A DNA stretch of 64,000 nt, from positions 6,696,001-6,760,000 of the forward strand of contig OY992536.1 of assembly GCA_963921195.1 (NCBI GenBank), in the 5' to 3' direction. The translations under genes were made by a program, and so were the position numbers. Positions 20,933 to 31,458 of this stretch are shown one piece after another. A model generated the notes under the pieces. It ran no database searches, had not been told where the DNA came from, and worked only from the letters and a program-made list of their open reading frames with translations. This stretch comes from Pegoplata infirma. Its lineage: Eukaryota; Arthropoda; Insecta; Diptera; Anthomyiidae. Numbering within the stretch: position 1 is the first letter of the stretch; each line of letters starts with the position of its first letter.

Positions 20933-21745
20933 CACTTAAAAAATTATGTGATTAACTGTTTATAGTTTATTTAAAAAATTTTACGTTTAGTCGTTTTTAA
21001 AAGCAAAAACATTAGTTTGATGTTCAGTTTTTATTAATGACTACTTCTATCCTTTGTTTCAAAAATAACACACTAAAAAATAAAGACTTTCATTAACATT
21101 TAATTATTAAAGTCATTTATTTTTGTTCTGTAAGTAAAAACTACTGATTATTCTTTAAAATTTTAATGATTTGTGTAAGTAATTTTTTTTTTAAATTGTT
21201 GGTATTTTTAAATGACATATCATTAGTTTTTACCTACACAAGTAGGTTATTTTTTTGTAGAAAAAAAATTCAAAAAATTATTTATAGAAATATAAAAACA
21301 TGTTTGTATCAAGTGACTTTGGCACGATGGGTAGAGTGTCTGGCCAGAATGTAGTTGATTGCGGGATCGATTCCCCAAAATTTTATTAAAAATTTTTAAA
21401 AAATATTTCAATAGAAAATTGTAAAAAATAACCTACGAAATCATTAATTTTTCTTGTTTTCGTAGGTTATTTTTTTGAAATTTGTTGGTATAAATAACAG
21501 AACTATCATTAATTTTTAATGTTTTCGTTGGTTATTTTTTTTCGAATTTGTTGGTAAAAATGAGTGAAAAAACGTAATTTTTTAATGTTTAATGTTATTT
21601 ATTTTAGACAATTTTGTCAACAGTAAAAAATAAATGTTGATGTTTGTTAAAACAAAAGAATAATTACTGGGATGGTTTTCAATTGTTTATTCACTGGTTT
21701 TAAGTGTGTTTTTCATTTGTTTTTGCCTACAAAATATTTTGAGTG
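20933..21745. mobile_element. Family G MITE copy 1 with tRNA-like segment
   Basis: It starts CACTTAAAAAATTATG and ends 'atattttGAGTG' followed by TA. The order of internal words ('ttaactgtttatagttta', 'tttcaaaaataacacac', 'acctacacaagtaggtt', tRNA-like part, 'aacctacgaaatcatt') is repeated in reverse in copy 2, ending at 41538. 'aaaaataacctac' and 'gtaggttattttttt' units are mirrored inside it. Confidence 0.65.
21311..21376 (+). other. tRNA-like (SINE-like) segment in family G, copy 1
   Basis: TGGCACGATGG (A-box-like, 21320-21330) is followed about 33 bp later by GGGATCGATTCC (B-box-like, 21363-21374). This matches the spacing of the internal RNA polymerase III promoter of tRNA genes. The acceptor and anticodon stems do not form properly, and the segment is embedded in a MITE. 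It is therefore a tRNA-derived relic, not a working tRNA gene. A second copy is at 40445-40505 on the minus strand. Confidence 0.6.
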
Positions 21746-23640
21746 TACATTAGAAAATGTTTTCTAGAAGTCTATGCCAAAAAAAGGTAATTTTTGTAGA
21801 GTAGTGTTATCAATTATTGTCAAAGATATGATCACAAATTTTTCAGTCATCAGATACATTGACATTGTCACAAAGAAGTCAATGGGATATCTTAAGGACA
21901 TTTCTAACTGGGCAAATGTGTGTGTGTGTTTGTGTAGAAAGTTCAGCTGTCAATTGTGATTAAAGACCTTAAAACAAAAATTTAACACAATTTTTGTTAA
22001 GGCAGACATCAAAGCGTATACATTATGCACAAACAGCTGATTTTCAGAAAAAAAGCTTTATTTTTTGTTAAAAATGTTCCCACTATTTTGAAGTAATACA
22101 GAGAGTTACTCTCTTATTTAAAGATGTTTAATGAGTAAAAGAGCACATTGAAAAGGAAAGAGACTAAATAAAAAGCGCAGGACTCTACAATTTAATGAAA
22201 TTAAAAGAACATTTATTTAAAATGCAATTTGAATTATTTAATAATATTTTTTTTGTTAAATAAAGAAAAAAAAATTTAGAAACTTAACATTTAATATCAA
22301 GGATATTTTGGGAATTGTTGGCTTATATTTTTATTAAAATATTTAAGTTGTATCAATAATGTATAGTAATTATGTAAATTGTTATTGTTTTATAGTTTTC
22401 ATTTGTTTTTACTAAAACAAAAAAAAAAAGAACAAAGATTGTTGCATTTCATTGTTTAAAGCTTTTGCTATTGTTTTTATGCTGCTTGTCGTGCCATTAG
22501 CATCATGTTTTAAATAAAATTGAAAAATACTTTCGTTCGAATTTGGCCCATATTACTAAGTGGTGTTGTTTGTTGTTGGCATATATTTTTTCGTCTTCTT
22601 CTTCTTCTTCCTCATGATGTTCCTTTTTTTTCCTTTTGCTGTTGTTATTGTCGTCGTCAATGTTGTCGTTGTTTTTGTTGATGTTGTTGCTGTTGTTGTG
22701 ATGAGGCAAAACGAGTTGAGTCGGTATCAGACGATTTCACTTGAGTTTAGTTTCATTTCAAACACAGAACGGTAAAGTTGGATACGTTAAAAAAAGCTCC
22801 GCCGGAAAATACAAAAATTTTAATTTTTTTTCATAAAACTTCCTCTCAATATAAACAACAACATATGAATTGTAAAAAAAAAATAAAAATAAAAAATAAT
22901 AGTAACATAAAAATCCAAAAAAAAAACGAAAAATATAAAGAAATCACGTAATGTCCCAACATAAATTCTACTAAAGTAGAGTTACAATACAAATCGATGA
23001 TATAAATTTCCAATGTTTATGTTTCCATATCGAATACATTCCCAAAATAAAGTGAACGAACGAATGTATGTATGTACGTGTGTGTGTTATGTGAGTGTAT
23101 TTTAGAAAAAAAAGGATTCAAATACATATTGTACTCGTAAAATCGTTTTGAAAAAATATGTATTTTGTTTATATTTTATAATAAAATAAGGAAGAAAATA
23201 AAAAACCCAAATTGTATTTGACCGTGTATTGGTGTATAAGTGACACACATACATATAAAATGGTCTATTAAATTTAAATGTTTATTCAACACACAAATTT
23301 TGTATAAAAAAAATCTATGAAAATTTAATATATAATGAAAAATGTTCCAAAATAATGTTTTTTGAAAAAAAGTCACTAAAAAACAACATCCTACATAACT
23401 TTTAAGTGTTTAATTTTTTTTTTTTTATAAATATTAAGAGTTAAAAATAATAATTAAGTAAATGTGGTCATAAAATCCTATAAAGATGTTAACAACCTAT
23501 TGTAGTTTCGGTAAGTGCTTTTAAAAACCTTAAAATAATAATGACAAATCTCTACTGTAAAAATGAAAAACAGAAAATTTATTATTTACAAAGTCAGTTG
23601 TAAAAGACAGCAATAAATAAACACGTTTTTAACAACAGAA
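21746..23640. other. Possible unique (host) noncoding stretch
   Basis: I found none of the window's repeat families here. 22560-22700 is a trinucleotide-biased patch (GTT, CTT, GTC runs) whose reverse strand reads as Asn/Asp/Glu-rich peptide. It is followed by a GC-richer stretch, 'gagttgagtcggtatcagac' to 'aacacagaacgg' (22712-22772), that resembles fly 5' UTR/promoter DNA in style. No TATA box, exon or conserved frame could be shown. Short GTAT/GTGT runs lie at 23063-23095. Confidence 0.4.
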
Positions 23641-23996
23641 GAAATGTAATAATAGCAGATTTGGTACACTTAGAGAAATTTTTCTCAAAATTTGGTTAAT
23701 AGAACTTGTTGATATAAATAATGTAAATTTTCATCATCAACGTGATAAAATAAATGAAATAGAATTTTTGAACATGGATGTATTTTTTTTTTTTAATTTT
23801 ACCCAACACTCTAGTGTTAGAGCATATAAAGCAGTTTGTCACTCCGTTTGAATCTTATAAAAAAAGTGTAGGACCCCATACAGTAAATATTTTTGATGCC
23901 AGATCGATTGTAACACAGATAAAAATGAGTTGTTAGATCAAGCACGAAATACACCAGGTTGAGCATTATTTAAATTAAAAGTCATCTAATGAGGAA
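23641..23996. repeat. Relic with DINE-like core words
   Basis: 'gtttgtcactccgtttga' and 'taggaccccatacagtaaat' (about 23837-23890) are decayed forms of the core found in families B and E. The ends are not recognisable. Confidence 0.45.
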
Positions 23997-24043
23997 AATT
24001 GTTGGATCAAGCACGAAAATTGTAGGTCAGTCATTGACTGTTC

Positions 24044-24210
24044 CTTGATTAAACCAATGCTTGATTTGAGTAATTTGTTAATTGTTATTTTTCTGTTATT
24101 TTTGATTAAACCAATGCTTGATTTGAGTGAGCGGTTAATCAATAATTTTGTGTTATTTTTGATTAATCCAATGCTTGATCTGAGTGAATGGTTAATCATT
24201 ATTTTACAGT
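24044..24210 (-). repeat. 57-bp tandem repeat, about three units
   Basis: 'ccaatgcttgat' begins at 24054, 24111 and 24168, giving a period of exactly 57 bp. Because 57 is divisible by three, the minus strand reads as a repeated 19-residue peptide containing LKSSIGLIKNN. The frame has no other support as a gene. Confidence 0.75.
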
Positions 24211-25180
24211 TGTAGTGTTTTTTGTCAGTCTTTTCAAGACTTTTGTTTAAATTGTTTTTTTTTGTGCTTTATATTATTTTTTTTTTGTCTTGTGTGCGTG
24301 AAAGTACTTTTCTATTTGACGACTAACGAAAACTAAAACAAAAAAAACGCAACAGCGTTCATCGCATTGTTACTCAAAGCCTATTATGATGAGTTTTTTG
24401 TTTTGATGAATTTTTTTGTAAATTTTTCAGATTTGAGCAAATGAATGTCAAATTTTAATTGAATGTCAAATTTTAAGCTGAGCAAATATTTAATTGTTGT
24501 TTTCCTTTGAATATTTTTTTCTGTGTAAGAGGGTCGATATGGAAAATGAAACTATTTACAGAAAATTTTCAGAATATTTTTAAAAAATGTTTCTAACAAG
24601 GGAAGTATCTGAACCCTTATAAACCGATTTGCATGAAACTTAAAATACATATAAAAAAAAAAACAATTGTAAGTTTGGGGTGTCTCGACTTATTGGCCAT
24701 ATCGGGGAAATGGGCAAAAATATGAAAATAAAATATTTTTTTAATTTTTCAGCCATTTCTTTCTAAGAAACTATATGAGGGGTTTAGAGCACAAGGGGTT
24801 CAAGTGCCTTATATTTAATAATGAGAAAAAAGAGGTTAAAGTTAAATTGCAATAAAAAATGTTAGATGCTATCTAGAATATTATTTTTTAGTTAATAGAG
24901 ATCCTAAGACATATTTTAATCAAACAAGTTGAAATTATACCATCTTTTACAAATACAAGCACCCAAAAATTGCCTTTGAAGTAAGTAAGTCGCACTTATA
25001 CCCCTTGTGCTCTAACTTTTTTTTATAAATTTCTAAATATATTAAAATAATGTTAGTTATACGTAAAAGGAAAATCCCATTTTATTACAAAAATCTTTAA
25101 TGGTTCTTTGTTTCATTTTTTAGTCGTCATAATCAGATTCCATGACATCATTGGGCTTATACTCATCTTTATTAGGGCGT
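24211..25180. repeat. AT-rich region with opposed GAGCACAAGGGG words
   Basis: 'tttagagcacaaggggttc' (24784) and 'taccccttgtgctctaa' (about 24996-25012) form an inverted pair. The same words recur in the hairpin at 26087-26133. The rest is AT-rich and shows no gene. Confidence 0.5.
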
Positions 25181-25905
25181 CCCGTCAAATCTAAACTTTT
25201 GGATTTCTTGCCGTAATACCTGCCGAACGATGGCCACGGAGTAGCTAATTGTGTGAAAATGTATGACAAATTTTTGCAAGGTCATCTTTAGTCGGCAACC
25301 AGCAGTTAAAGTTTAAAAAAATTACGTTTTTGAACCAAAATTCATATCCGAATTTTTAACCAAATCTGGCTCAAAAATAAGGAACTTTTGCGTACTTTAT
25401 GGGAAAAATATTTAAAAAATTTCAAATTAGCGATTTTGGTCCACAGGTGCTGATTTTCAAACATAAAAATTATTTCTTATCCAAATTGGTCCTAAAACTT
25501 GGTAAATGTTAAGCATGTTAGCATCTGTGGACCAAAATCTCTGATCAGCATTTTTAGACCAAAATTGAGTTTTATATTTTTTAGATAACATGCTTTATAT
25601 TTTCAACCTTTTGGGACCAATAAAAAAAGTTATGTTTAAAAATCATATTTTTTTAATTTTTTTTTTAATATTGTTCCTATAAAGTACGCAGGAATTCCTA
25701 ATTTTTGAGCCAGATTTGATCAAAAGATTCGGAAGAACTTCGTTCTTAAAACGCATTTTTTTTAACTTTGACCACTGGATGCCGACTGAATATGCCCTTG
25801 CAAAATTTTTTCATAAATTTTCCCACAATCAGTTATTCCGTGGCCATTGTTCGGCAGGTATTACGATACTATATTCAAAAGTTTTCAGGTACATAAATTT
25901 GACAG
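25181..25905. repeat. Foldback of about 725 bp
   Basis: 'cccgtcaaat' at 25181 is mirrored by 'atttgacagaac' ending near 25905. 'cgtaatacctgccgaacgat' is mirrored by 'ttcggcaggtattacga'. 'aatctggctcaaaaat' is mirrored by 'atttttgagccagattt'. 'tttggtccacaggtgct' is mirrored by 'gcatctgtggaccaaaa'. The centre is near 25540. The 81-codon frame at 25716 runs through one arm and shows no domain. Confidence 0.75.
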
Positions 25906-26086
25906 AACTTTTTTTTGTTAGTTTCTATAATTCCAAGATTTTTTTCACACTCTATAAATAAGTGCCCAGAGACTAAAAATTTGTGATTTACTTTTTGAAT
26001 ATGAGTTTTAATAATAAGTCCTGAAATTACTCGTTAGATTTTATTTACCACTTTGCCCATGTCAAAAAATAAATTTTAATAATTTC

Positions 26087-26133
26087 TTGGAGCACAAGGG
26101 GCTTAAGTGCTCATATACCCCTTGTGCTCCAAG
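26087..26133. repeat. Perfect 16-bp-stem hairpin
   Basis: CTTGGAGCACAAGGGG and CCCCTTGTGCTCCAAG pair completely around a short loop. The stem words are those found at 24784 and 24996, so the hairpin belongs to the same surrounding palindromic repeat. Confidence 0.75.
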
Positions 26134-26280
26134 CAAAACAGGTATTTTAATAACAAAAGCTAGAAATGGTTGCTATATCTCGCTACCGGATGAGAATTCC
26201 ACATTCAACTTTTGTGCTCTGAACTTTTCTGAACTTCACCAAATTTTCCATATGTTAACTCAATTTAAAAACAACACTTG

Positions 26281-26303
26281 AGGGGCTCCTTTGAGCCCCT
26301 CAT
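26281..26303. repeat. Short GC-rich hairpin
   Basis: GAGGGGCTC - CTTT - GAGCCCCTC is a 9-bp perfect stem next to the truncated start of family D copy 2. It resembles a terminator in shape, but in this eukaryotic repeat setting it is more likely part of a transposon end. Confidence 0.5.
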
Positions 26304-26304
26304 T

Positions 26305-26734
26305 CGTAAAATATTTTTTAAATATTTGTACTTGTTTTTTTATCTCACTGTTGATGTCAAATGAAAGAGAAGAATCTTTGCTAATTTTTCCATATTTTAT
26401 TTTGCTATATTAGGAAAAAGGATTGAATAATGTATTTTCAAATCTTTATCAAAATATTTTGCTAAAAATTTGAAATGAAGTTGAAGGCTAAAGTTTTCCA
26501 ATGACATTTCTTACCTCCTTTTTTCCTGATATGTCATTTGACATCACAAGAAGCGCGCCAGCACAAGTACAAATATTTAAAAAATATTTTACAAATTAAA
26601 TCCTTTAAAACTTTGAAGTCATTTTAAAAGGAAACAGGACCACGAAATAAAAAACTAAAATTTATTCTTTAGTTTCAAACGTATATTATCCAGTTCGTGT
26701 TAACCGTTTTTTTCTTCCTTTTTGTCTTACGGTG
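26305..26734. repeat. Family D foldback, copy 2, left-truncated
   Basis: It matches 15837-17143 in order: 'aaatatttgtactt', 'gatgtcaaatgaaagag', 'ctaatttttccatattttat', 'cttacctcctttttt', 'tcctgatatgt', 'aaaactttgaagtc' and 'aaggaaacaggaccacgaaa'. It ends GGTG followed by TTA. The left terminus is missing. Confidence 0.75.
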
Positions 26735-27879
26735 TTACAAGATGCAAGAAAATAAAAATATTAATTTGTCAACTAAATATTTTCCTATATTCGAGTAGAG
26801 TATTATTCTAGTTCGAGGCCCTAAAAGACTTATTTATGATAATACATAATGCATTGATTGAGATGAATAACTTTTTTAAAGCAATAAATGCATAATTTGT
26901 TATAAGATTATAACAAACGGATTTTTTTTTTGGACTTGAACTTTTATCTGTAATTTAACTTTTTACTTTGTAATCTTTATTTTTAAGATAAATAACAGAG
27001 CATTCTGCTTAAATGAGAAAAATACTTTGTAGTTATGTGTTAATTACAGTTATCGCAATAAAGACGTCGCCAATATTATTTATTACCAAAATACCGTTAC
27101 TATTAACAAATCTTTATTCGGGTTTTTAACCAACCTTGAAAAAAAATGAAACTGTCAATAGAAAGTAGAAAATTCGACATTATCGATTTTATAAATTTTA
27201 ACGAATTTTGAAACCTGTATTTTGATGATGAAAATAATAAAGCCAAAAAAAATAAACCTTAATGATATTACTATAAAATAACCACTTTAGCTTAAAAAAT
27301 CACTTTTTACAGGTTGAAAAAGTCGAACAAGACGAAAAAGTTTAGAGTCGACACTTTAAAAAAAGCTGACTTTTTAGAATTTGACAAAAATTTAAAAAGT
27401 CAAAAATCGACTATAAAACTATACTCCACAACGCTCTTAACACTTTATTATTCAAAATAATTAAGCTATGCAAACATTTTGAGAAAAACATTTTCATTTA
27501 AAGTAAACAACATTTTTTTTGTGCAAACTTTTTTTTTAGTGTAAAAAAATTTTAAAGTGCTATACTTTTTAAAATCGATACATTTTTTAGGGACACTTTT
27601 TTAAATTTGTTTGTTTTACCAATTGTTATACCAATGTTATTCAAAGTGAGTTTTTTGAACAAGTGAATTCACGAATTCGGACGGACATCGCCAGTTTGAC
27701 TTAAAATAAATGAGTATCATGTTGCCTGAAAGGGAACTTTTCCGACAACGTCGGGGTCGGAACAAAAGCAAATATCTATTTCATTCAAATTTGTACTACC
27801 ATGAAAAATTCAATCCATATTTTTTATTAAAATGTCGAAAAAAATCTCCATTTAAATTTGCTCCTCCCTATTGTGCTAT
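26735..27879. other. AT-rich repeat debris without gene
   Basis: 26920-27080 resembles 13810-13990 ('ataacagagcattctgctta', 'aaatactttgtagtta'). A family F scrap lies at 26800-26830. The 66-codon frame at 27710 shows no motif. Confidence 0.45.
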
Positions 27880-28025
27880 CATGAGAAATTCGTATTTACA
27901 TAGCGCATGAGTAACAAAGAAATTCGTATTACATAGCGCATGAGTAACGGATATTTGCAAAAAATGTTGCTCATACGCTATGTTGAACAAAGAAAATACA
28001 AGCAAATTACAAAATTGTTATGAAA
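27880..28025 (+). repeat. Family M repeat, copy 1
   Basis: 'catagcgcatgagtaac' is duplicated, then 'gctcatacgctatgttga' faces it, then 'gaaaatacaagcaaattac' and 'aaaattgttatgaaattt'. The last two recur at 62525-62570, and the 'cgtatgagtaa'/'catacg' words also occur at 43795-43870. Confidence 0.55.
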
Positions 28026-28989
28026 TTTAATATTCAAAGCGAAAAAAAAAACGAAAAGCGCGCTAAATAAGAAAATCTGTTTAAATTTTTAAATTAATAA
28101 AAATTATTTATTGTTTGACCTTTAAAATTCTCTTTTGAGAAAGATTTTTCTAGCTCAATGCAATATTTTAGAAGAAAAAATTGGAAGAAATTTGTTTTAA
28201 CCTTTATGTATTCTTTTTAGTATTAATTAAATTTTAATCTAGTTTTATTTTTCACTTAATTCTGTAAATACAAACAAAAAAATTCACAGACGAAAATTAT
28301 TACAGGATCAGAACACAATAATTCAAGGTCTAGTTGATGAGGTTACATATAGTGTCTTTTCATCCAATCACTCACGCACTCATCTCTCACAAAACAAACT
28401 GCATCAACAAAAACAATAAAATACCAAAAATATGGAAATTGACAGTATTTAAACCAATGATGCCCATTTCTTTACACAATTGTGTATTACGCTCTTCACA
28501 CATATTCTTATGCTCATTCATGTAGTCGTTGATGAGACATCAAAGAATGCACAAGCTAAACTGATCATCGCTTATATTTTTTTATATGCACTGACAGAAA
28601 CAAACAAAATTGAATTTATTTATAAAGCATTAATTATAATTGAATTATTCACAAAATTATTTTTTAAATAATTTAAATTTAATTAAAAAGTTAATTCAAA
28701 CATAAATTAATTCATTAATTAAAAGTGTAATTAAAAATAATAAATAAGGTCTTCTATTAATGGTAAATTAAATTTTCGAAGATCTAAAAATATGTTTTTA
28801 AAAATATCTTTAAAATTGTATAAAAATAAATACAAATATATATTTTAATCATTAAAAATATTTCAATTATTAGTCTGATTTTAACGACATCTTTTATAAT
28901 TCGGTCAATTATTTTTGCTCAGTGCAGTCTCTCTCGTGCTCACTAATACTAATGCAAAAAATTTTTGGACATCGCTGATTTAAACACAA
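28026..28989. other. No gene recognised
   Basis: It is AT-rich, with 'aattgaattattcac' and 'aattaaaaagttaatt' words at 28600-28760 recalling small MITEs. No termini were assigned. The frames at 28334-28671 look random. Confidence 0.4.
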
Positions 28990-29130
28990 CAAGTAAGAGT
29001 GATGTGAGAGAATCTTCTATACCATCTGAATGTTAAAAAAATAAAAAATAAAAAAAAATAAAAATAAAGGGGCGTTTTTGATAGTGGCTCGGTTGGGGGA
29101 CGAAGGGGGGCACTTTCACCCTTGTGATTA
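28990..29130 (+). mobile_element. Family B element, decayed 5' end
   Basis: 'aagtaagagtgatgtgagag' to 'cttctataccatctgaatgt', then an A-rich stretch, 'ggggcgttttt', 'ggacgaaggggggcact' and 'tcacccttgtgatt' follow the order of the 5' end of family B at 30485-30625. The middle and 3' parts are absent. Confidence 0.6.
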
Positions 29131-29761
29131 ATCATTGCAAATTAATTTTTATTGGTTTTTCCACTTAAGTATTACAATTGTGTCATTATTATATCTTCTT
29201 TTTATAACCAGTCCAGAAAGGAGGTGGACGTGAGTGTGCGTGATGTAAAATTACTCACGCACCATCTCTAATAAACACCACACGCATTAGCTGCAGTAAC
29301 AACTACCATACGAAACATAAAGACAAAAAATAATAAAAAACAACTTGATTTTTAGTTGATTTTTTCACATAGATTTTTAGCAACTGGAGGCCTTCCACAA
29401 AAAAATTGATTAGCCAAAAACTGCAAAAAACCGCAAACAGGCATTCAGGGATTTATTAGATAAAACCTCCTATTTTAAGACAATATAAGCGGTTTTTCAC
29501 TCTTTCACAGACAAAGTTGTTGAAACTCAATATTTATGTCAAAAATACCCCATTTTTAGAGCATTTTTATTCTTTTCTTTTTTACTATTTCCAAAACATT
29601 TTTCTAAACCAAAAATTTTTTAATATATGCTCAAATACCTTAAGTAGAAGGATACATTATAAGACTTTCAATTTTAAAGGTCTTAATACAATAAATAATT
29701 ACTTGAAATATCAAAATTTTCACTTTAAATATCAAAATTTTCACTTTAAAAATAATAATAA
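29131..29761. other. No gene recognised
   Basis: 'acgtgagtg...actcacgcaccatctc' at 29227-29272 matches 4640-4685. A duplicated 'atatcaaaattttcacttta' lies at 29708-29747. No protein-like frame was seen. Confidence 0.4.
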
Positions 29762-30451
29762 CACTGCGTGACAAAAATATCCACTATTTTAGATAACAAG
29801 AGGTACGACCATCATTTCTATATATTTCGAACATGCTGAATCGAATGGTGTACTCCATTTTTCGATGTATGGTACAGTTTTCTTGCAAAATGTCATTAAA
29901 GATTCGCTGATTTTCAGCTGCGTTTTTAACCAAAAAATTTCCAAAGCTAATGATTTTAAAGTTTTATGGCATGGAAAATAAAGATATAACTTGTAGCAAT
30001 ATTTCTAATGTAAAATTGGTTAAAAGCTTTTCATCTTAAGCCCTTAAATTCGCGGATTTCTTCATTTTTTTAAGTTTACGCGATATTAACCGCTAAATTG
30101 GTCTCTGATAAAAAACTTGCATTTTGTGGATCTTAAAGGCGTCCATGACACTACACTCCGCATCATAACTATAGCCGCATTGCATTTTTCGGTTTGTTTA
30201 ATATTCAAGAAGTATTTTTATGAAACCTATTATGGTATATTACAGTGTTATAACAGTTCTCTTGTTTTTGTAAATTTGAGCCATCAGCTGTTTGAATTGA
30301 GAAAACGGCGACCAATAACTGTATTTGTCAGTGTTTCATAACTATAGCCGCATTTCAATAAAATCAGTTGAAATGAGTTCAAGTCAAAGTTTCGTGGCCA
30401 AATTAATTTTTTTTTTGGTAAAATTCGTTCCTCTATTAATTTTTAAACAAA

Positions 30452-31320
30452 ATGCCCCGTGGTAAAATTTTAAATGAAGTCGAACAAGTGAGAGTGTTAC
30501 ATTCGGCTGTGCCGAATCTTTTATACCCTCCGAAATGTAAAAAAAAATCCGGGGGCGTTTTTTCGGGGGGGGGGGGGGGTTCGTGGGAGACGTTAGGGGC
30601 ACCTTCCCCTTGCGATTTTGAACTTCTTCTGAGATAAGAATGTTGCATTTGCTTACCAAAAGTACAAAAAACTCTGCAAAAAATGCGTTTTTTCTTGGGT
30701 TGGTTTAGTTCTCGAAGGGGGAACTTTTTTCCCCTTGGTCCGATTTTGCCCATTTCCGAACTTAACCTGCCTAGGAATATAAGACATATTCGAGCCATAC
30801 TTCGGAAGTCTAGCTCTTTTATTTTGGACTGTATCGTGTCCTCTACACACGGACAGACGGAAAGACGGACTGACGGACAGACGGACGGACGGACGTCGCT
30901 AGAATGTCTTACAATCGATCACTGATCAATAAAATATATACTTTATGGGGCCTAGACCGATATTTCGATGCGTTACACACGGAATGACAAAGTGAGTGTA
31001 CCCCCACACTGTGATTGGAGGGTATAAAAAGTCAAAATTTTAGCCTTTTTAGAAAGTGGTTTAAGTTATCGCGAAATTGGACGAAAAATTAAGCGATCTG
31101 ACAAAGTTATCCGAAATTTTGTAAAAAATAAAAGTGGATACGGGATGAATAAAACAGGGGGTCGAAAAAAAAAATTATCTCAGAGAGATCAACGCCGTAT
31201 TATTAACGCTGCTAGCAATTCTATGAAAACTCTTTCGCAGATTGGAAATGAATGCGGCTTGAATGTGTCCAATTCTACAAAAAGTAGAGTCTTAAAGGAG
31301 TCTGGAACGATAACAAGACT
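30452..31320 (+). pseudogene. Tc3-like transposase N-terminal half, split by insertion
   Basis: The plus strand begins MPRGKILNEVEQ at 30452, is interrupted after 30484, and resumes at about 31027 with a FLESGLSYREIG-like stretch, KIKRSDKVIRNFVKNKSGYG, GGRKKKLSQRDQRRIINAA, SNSMKTLSQI and SRVLKESGT. This order matches the paired helix-turn-helix DNA-binding region of Tc3-type transposases (MPRG start, RKxxRS..V....YG, linker with RKKxLS.RD.R.I). The catalytic DDE domain is absent. Short differences and the insertion make it nonfunctional. The minus-strand arm holds a second, shorter copy of the same N-terminus. Confidence 0.8.
30485..31026 (+). mobile_element. Family B (DINE-1-like) element, full-length reference copy
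   Basis: The borders are set by comparison with the uninterrupted reverse arm: 'gtcgaa|...|aaaagtcaaaatt' here against 'gtcgaaaaaggcaaaatt' there. The element starts CAAGTGAGAGTGTTA, forms a hairpin ATTCGGC-TGTGCCGAAT, then 'ttttataccctcc', a G run (30566-30580), 'tttggtccgattttgcccat', a GGAC/GACA microsatellite (30850-30895), 'caatcgatcac', 'acacggaatgacaaagtgag', and ends 'gtgattggagggtataaaa'. Terminal hairpin, internal microsatellite and lack of coding sequence fit DINE-1/HINE-type non-autonomous Helitron relatives. Confidence 0.8.
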
Positions 31321-31458
31321 TTTATTTTTTAAAAAATTTCGGATAACTTTGTCAGATCGCTTAATTTTTCGCCTAATTTTGCGATAAAATAAACCACTTT
31401 CTAAAAAGGCTAAAATTTTGCCTTTTTCGACTTCATTTAAAAATTTACCATGTGGCAT
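31320..31458 (-). pseudogene. Second Tc3-like transposase N-terminus, reverse arm
   Basis: The minus strand from 31458 reads MPHGKFLNEVEK, KILAFLESGLFYRKIRRK and IKRSDKVIRNFLKNKS, then runs into the reverse complement of the plus-arm gene. It covers only the first helix-turn-helix. It is not interrupted by family B, so it gives the empty-site sequence for that insertion. Confidence 0.8.

Noticed and set aside
21311..21376. Functional tRNA gene
   Set aside because: Promoter-like boxes are present, but the acceptor and anticodon stems do not fold and the segment repeats inside a MITE.
22503..22709. Asn/Asp/Glu-rich 68-codon frame on the minus strand
   Set aside because: It is produced by trinucleotide-biased DNA, with no conserved motif and no splice or start context.
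26281..26303. Bacterial-type terminator
   Set aside because: The hairpin shape fits, but the sequence is eukaryotic transposon debris with no upstream gene.
30436..30925. Several overlapping frames of 60-120 codons
   Set aside because: They all read through the family B element and the split transposase in the wrong frames.
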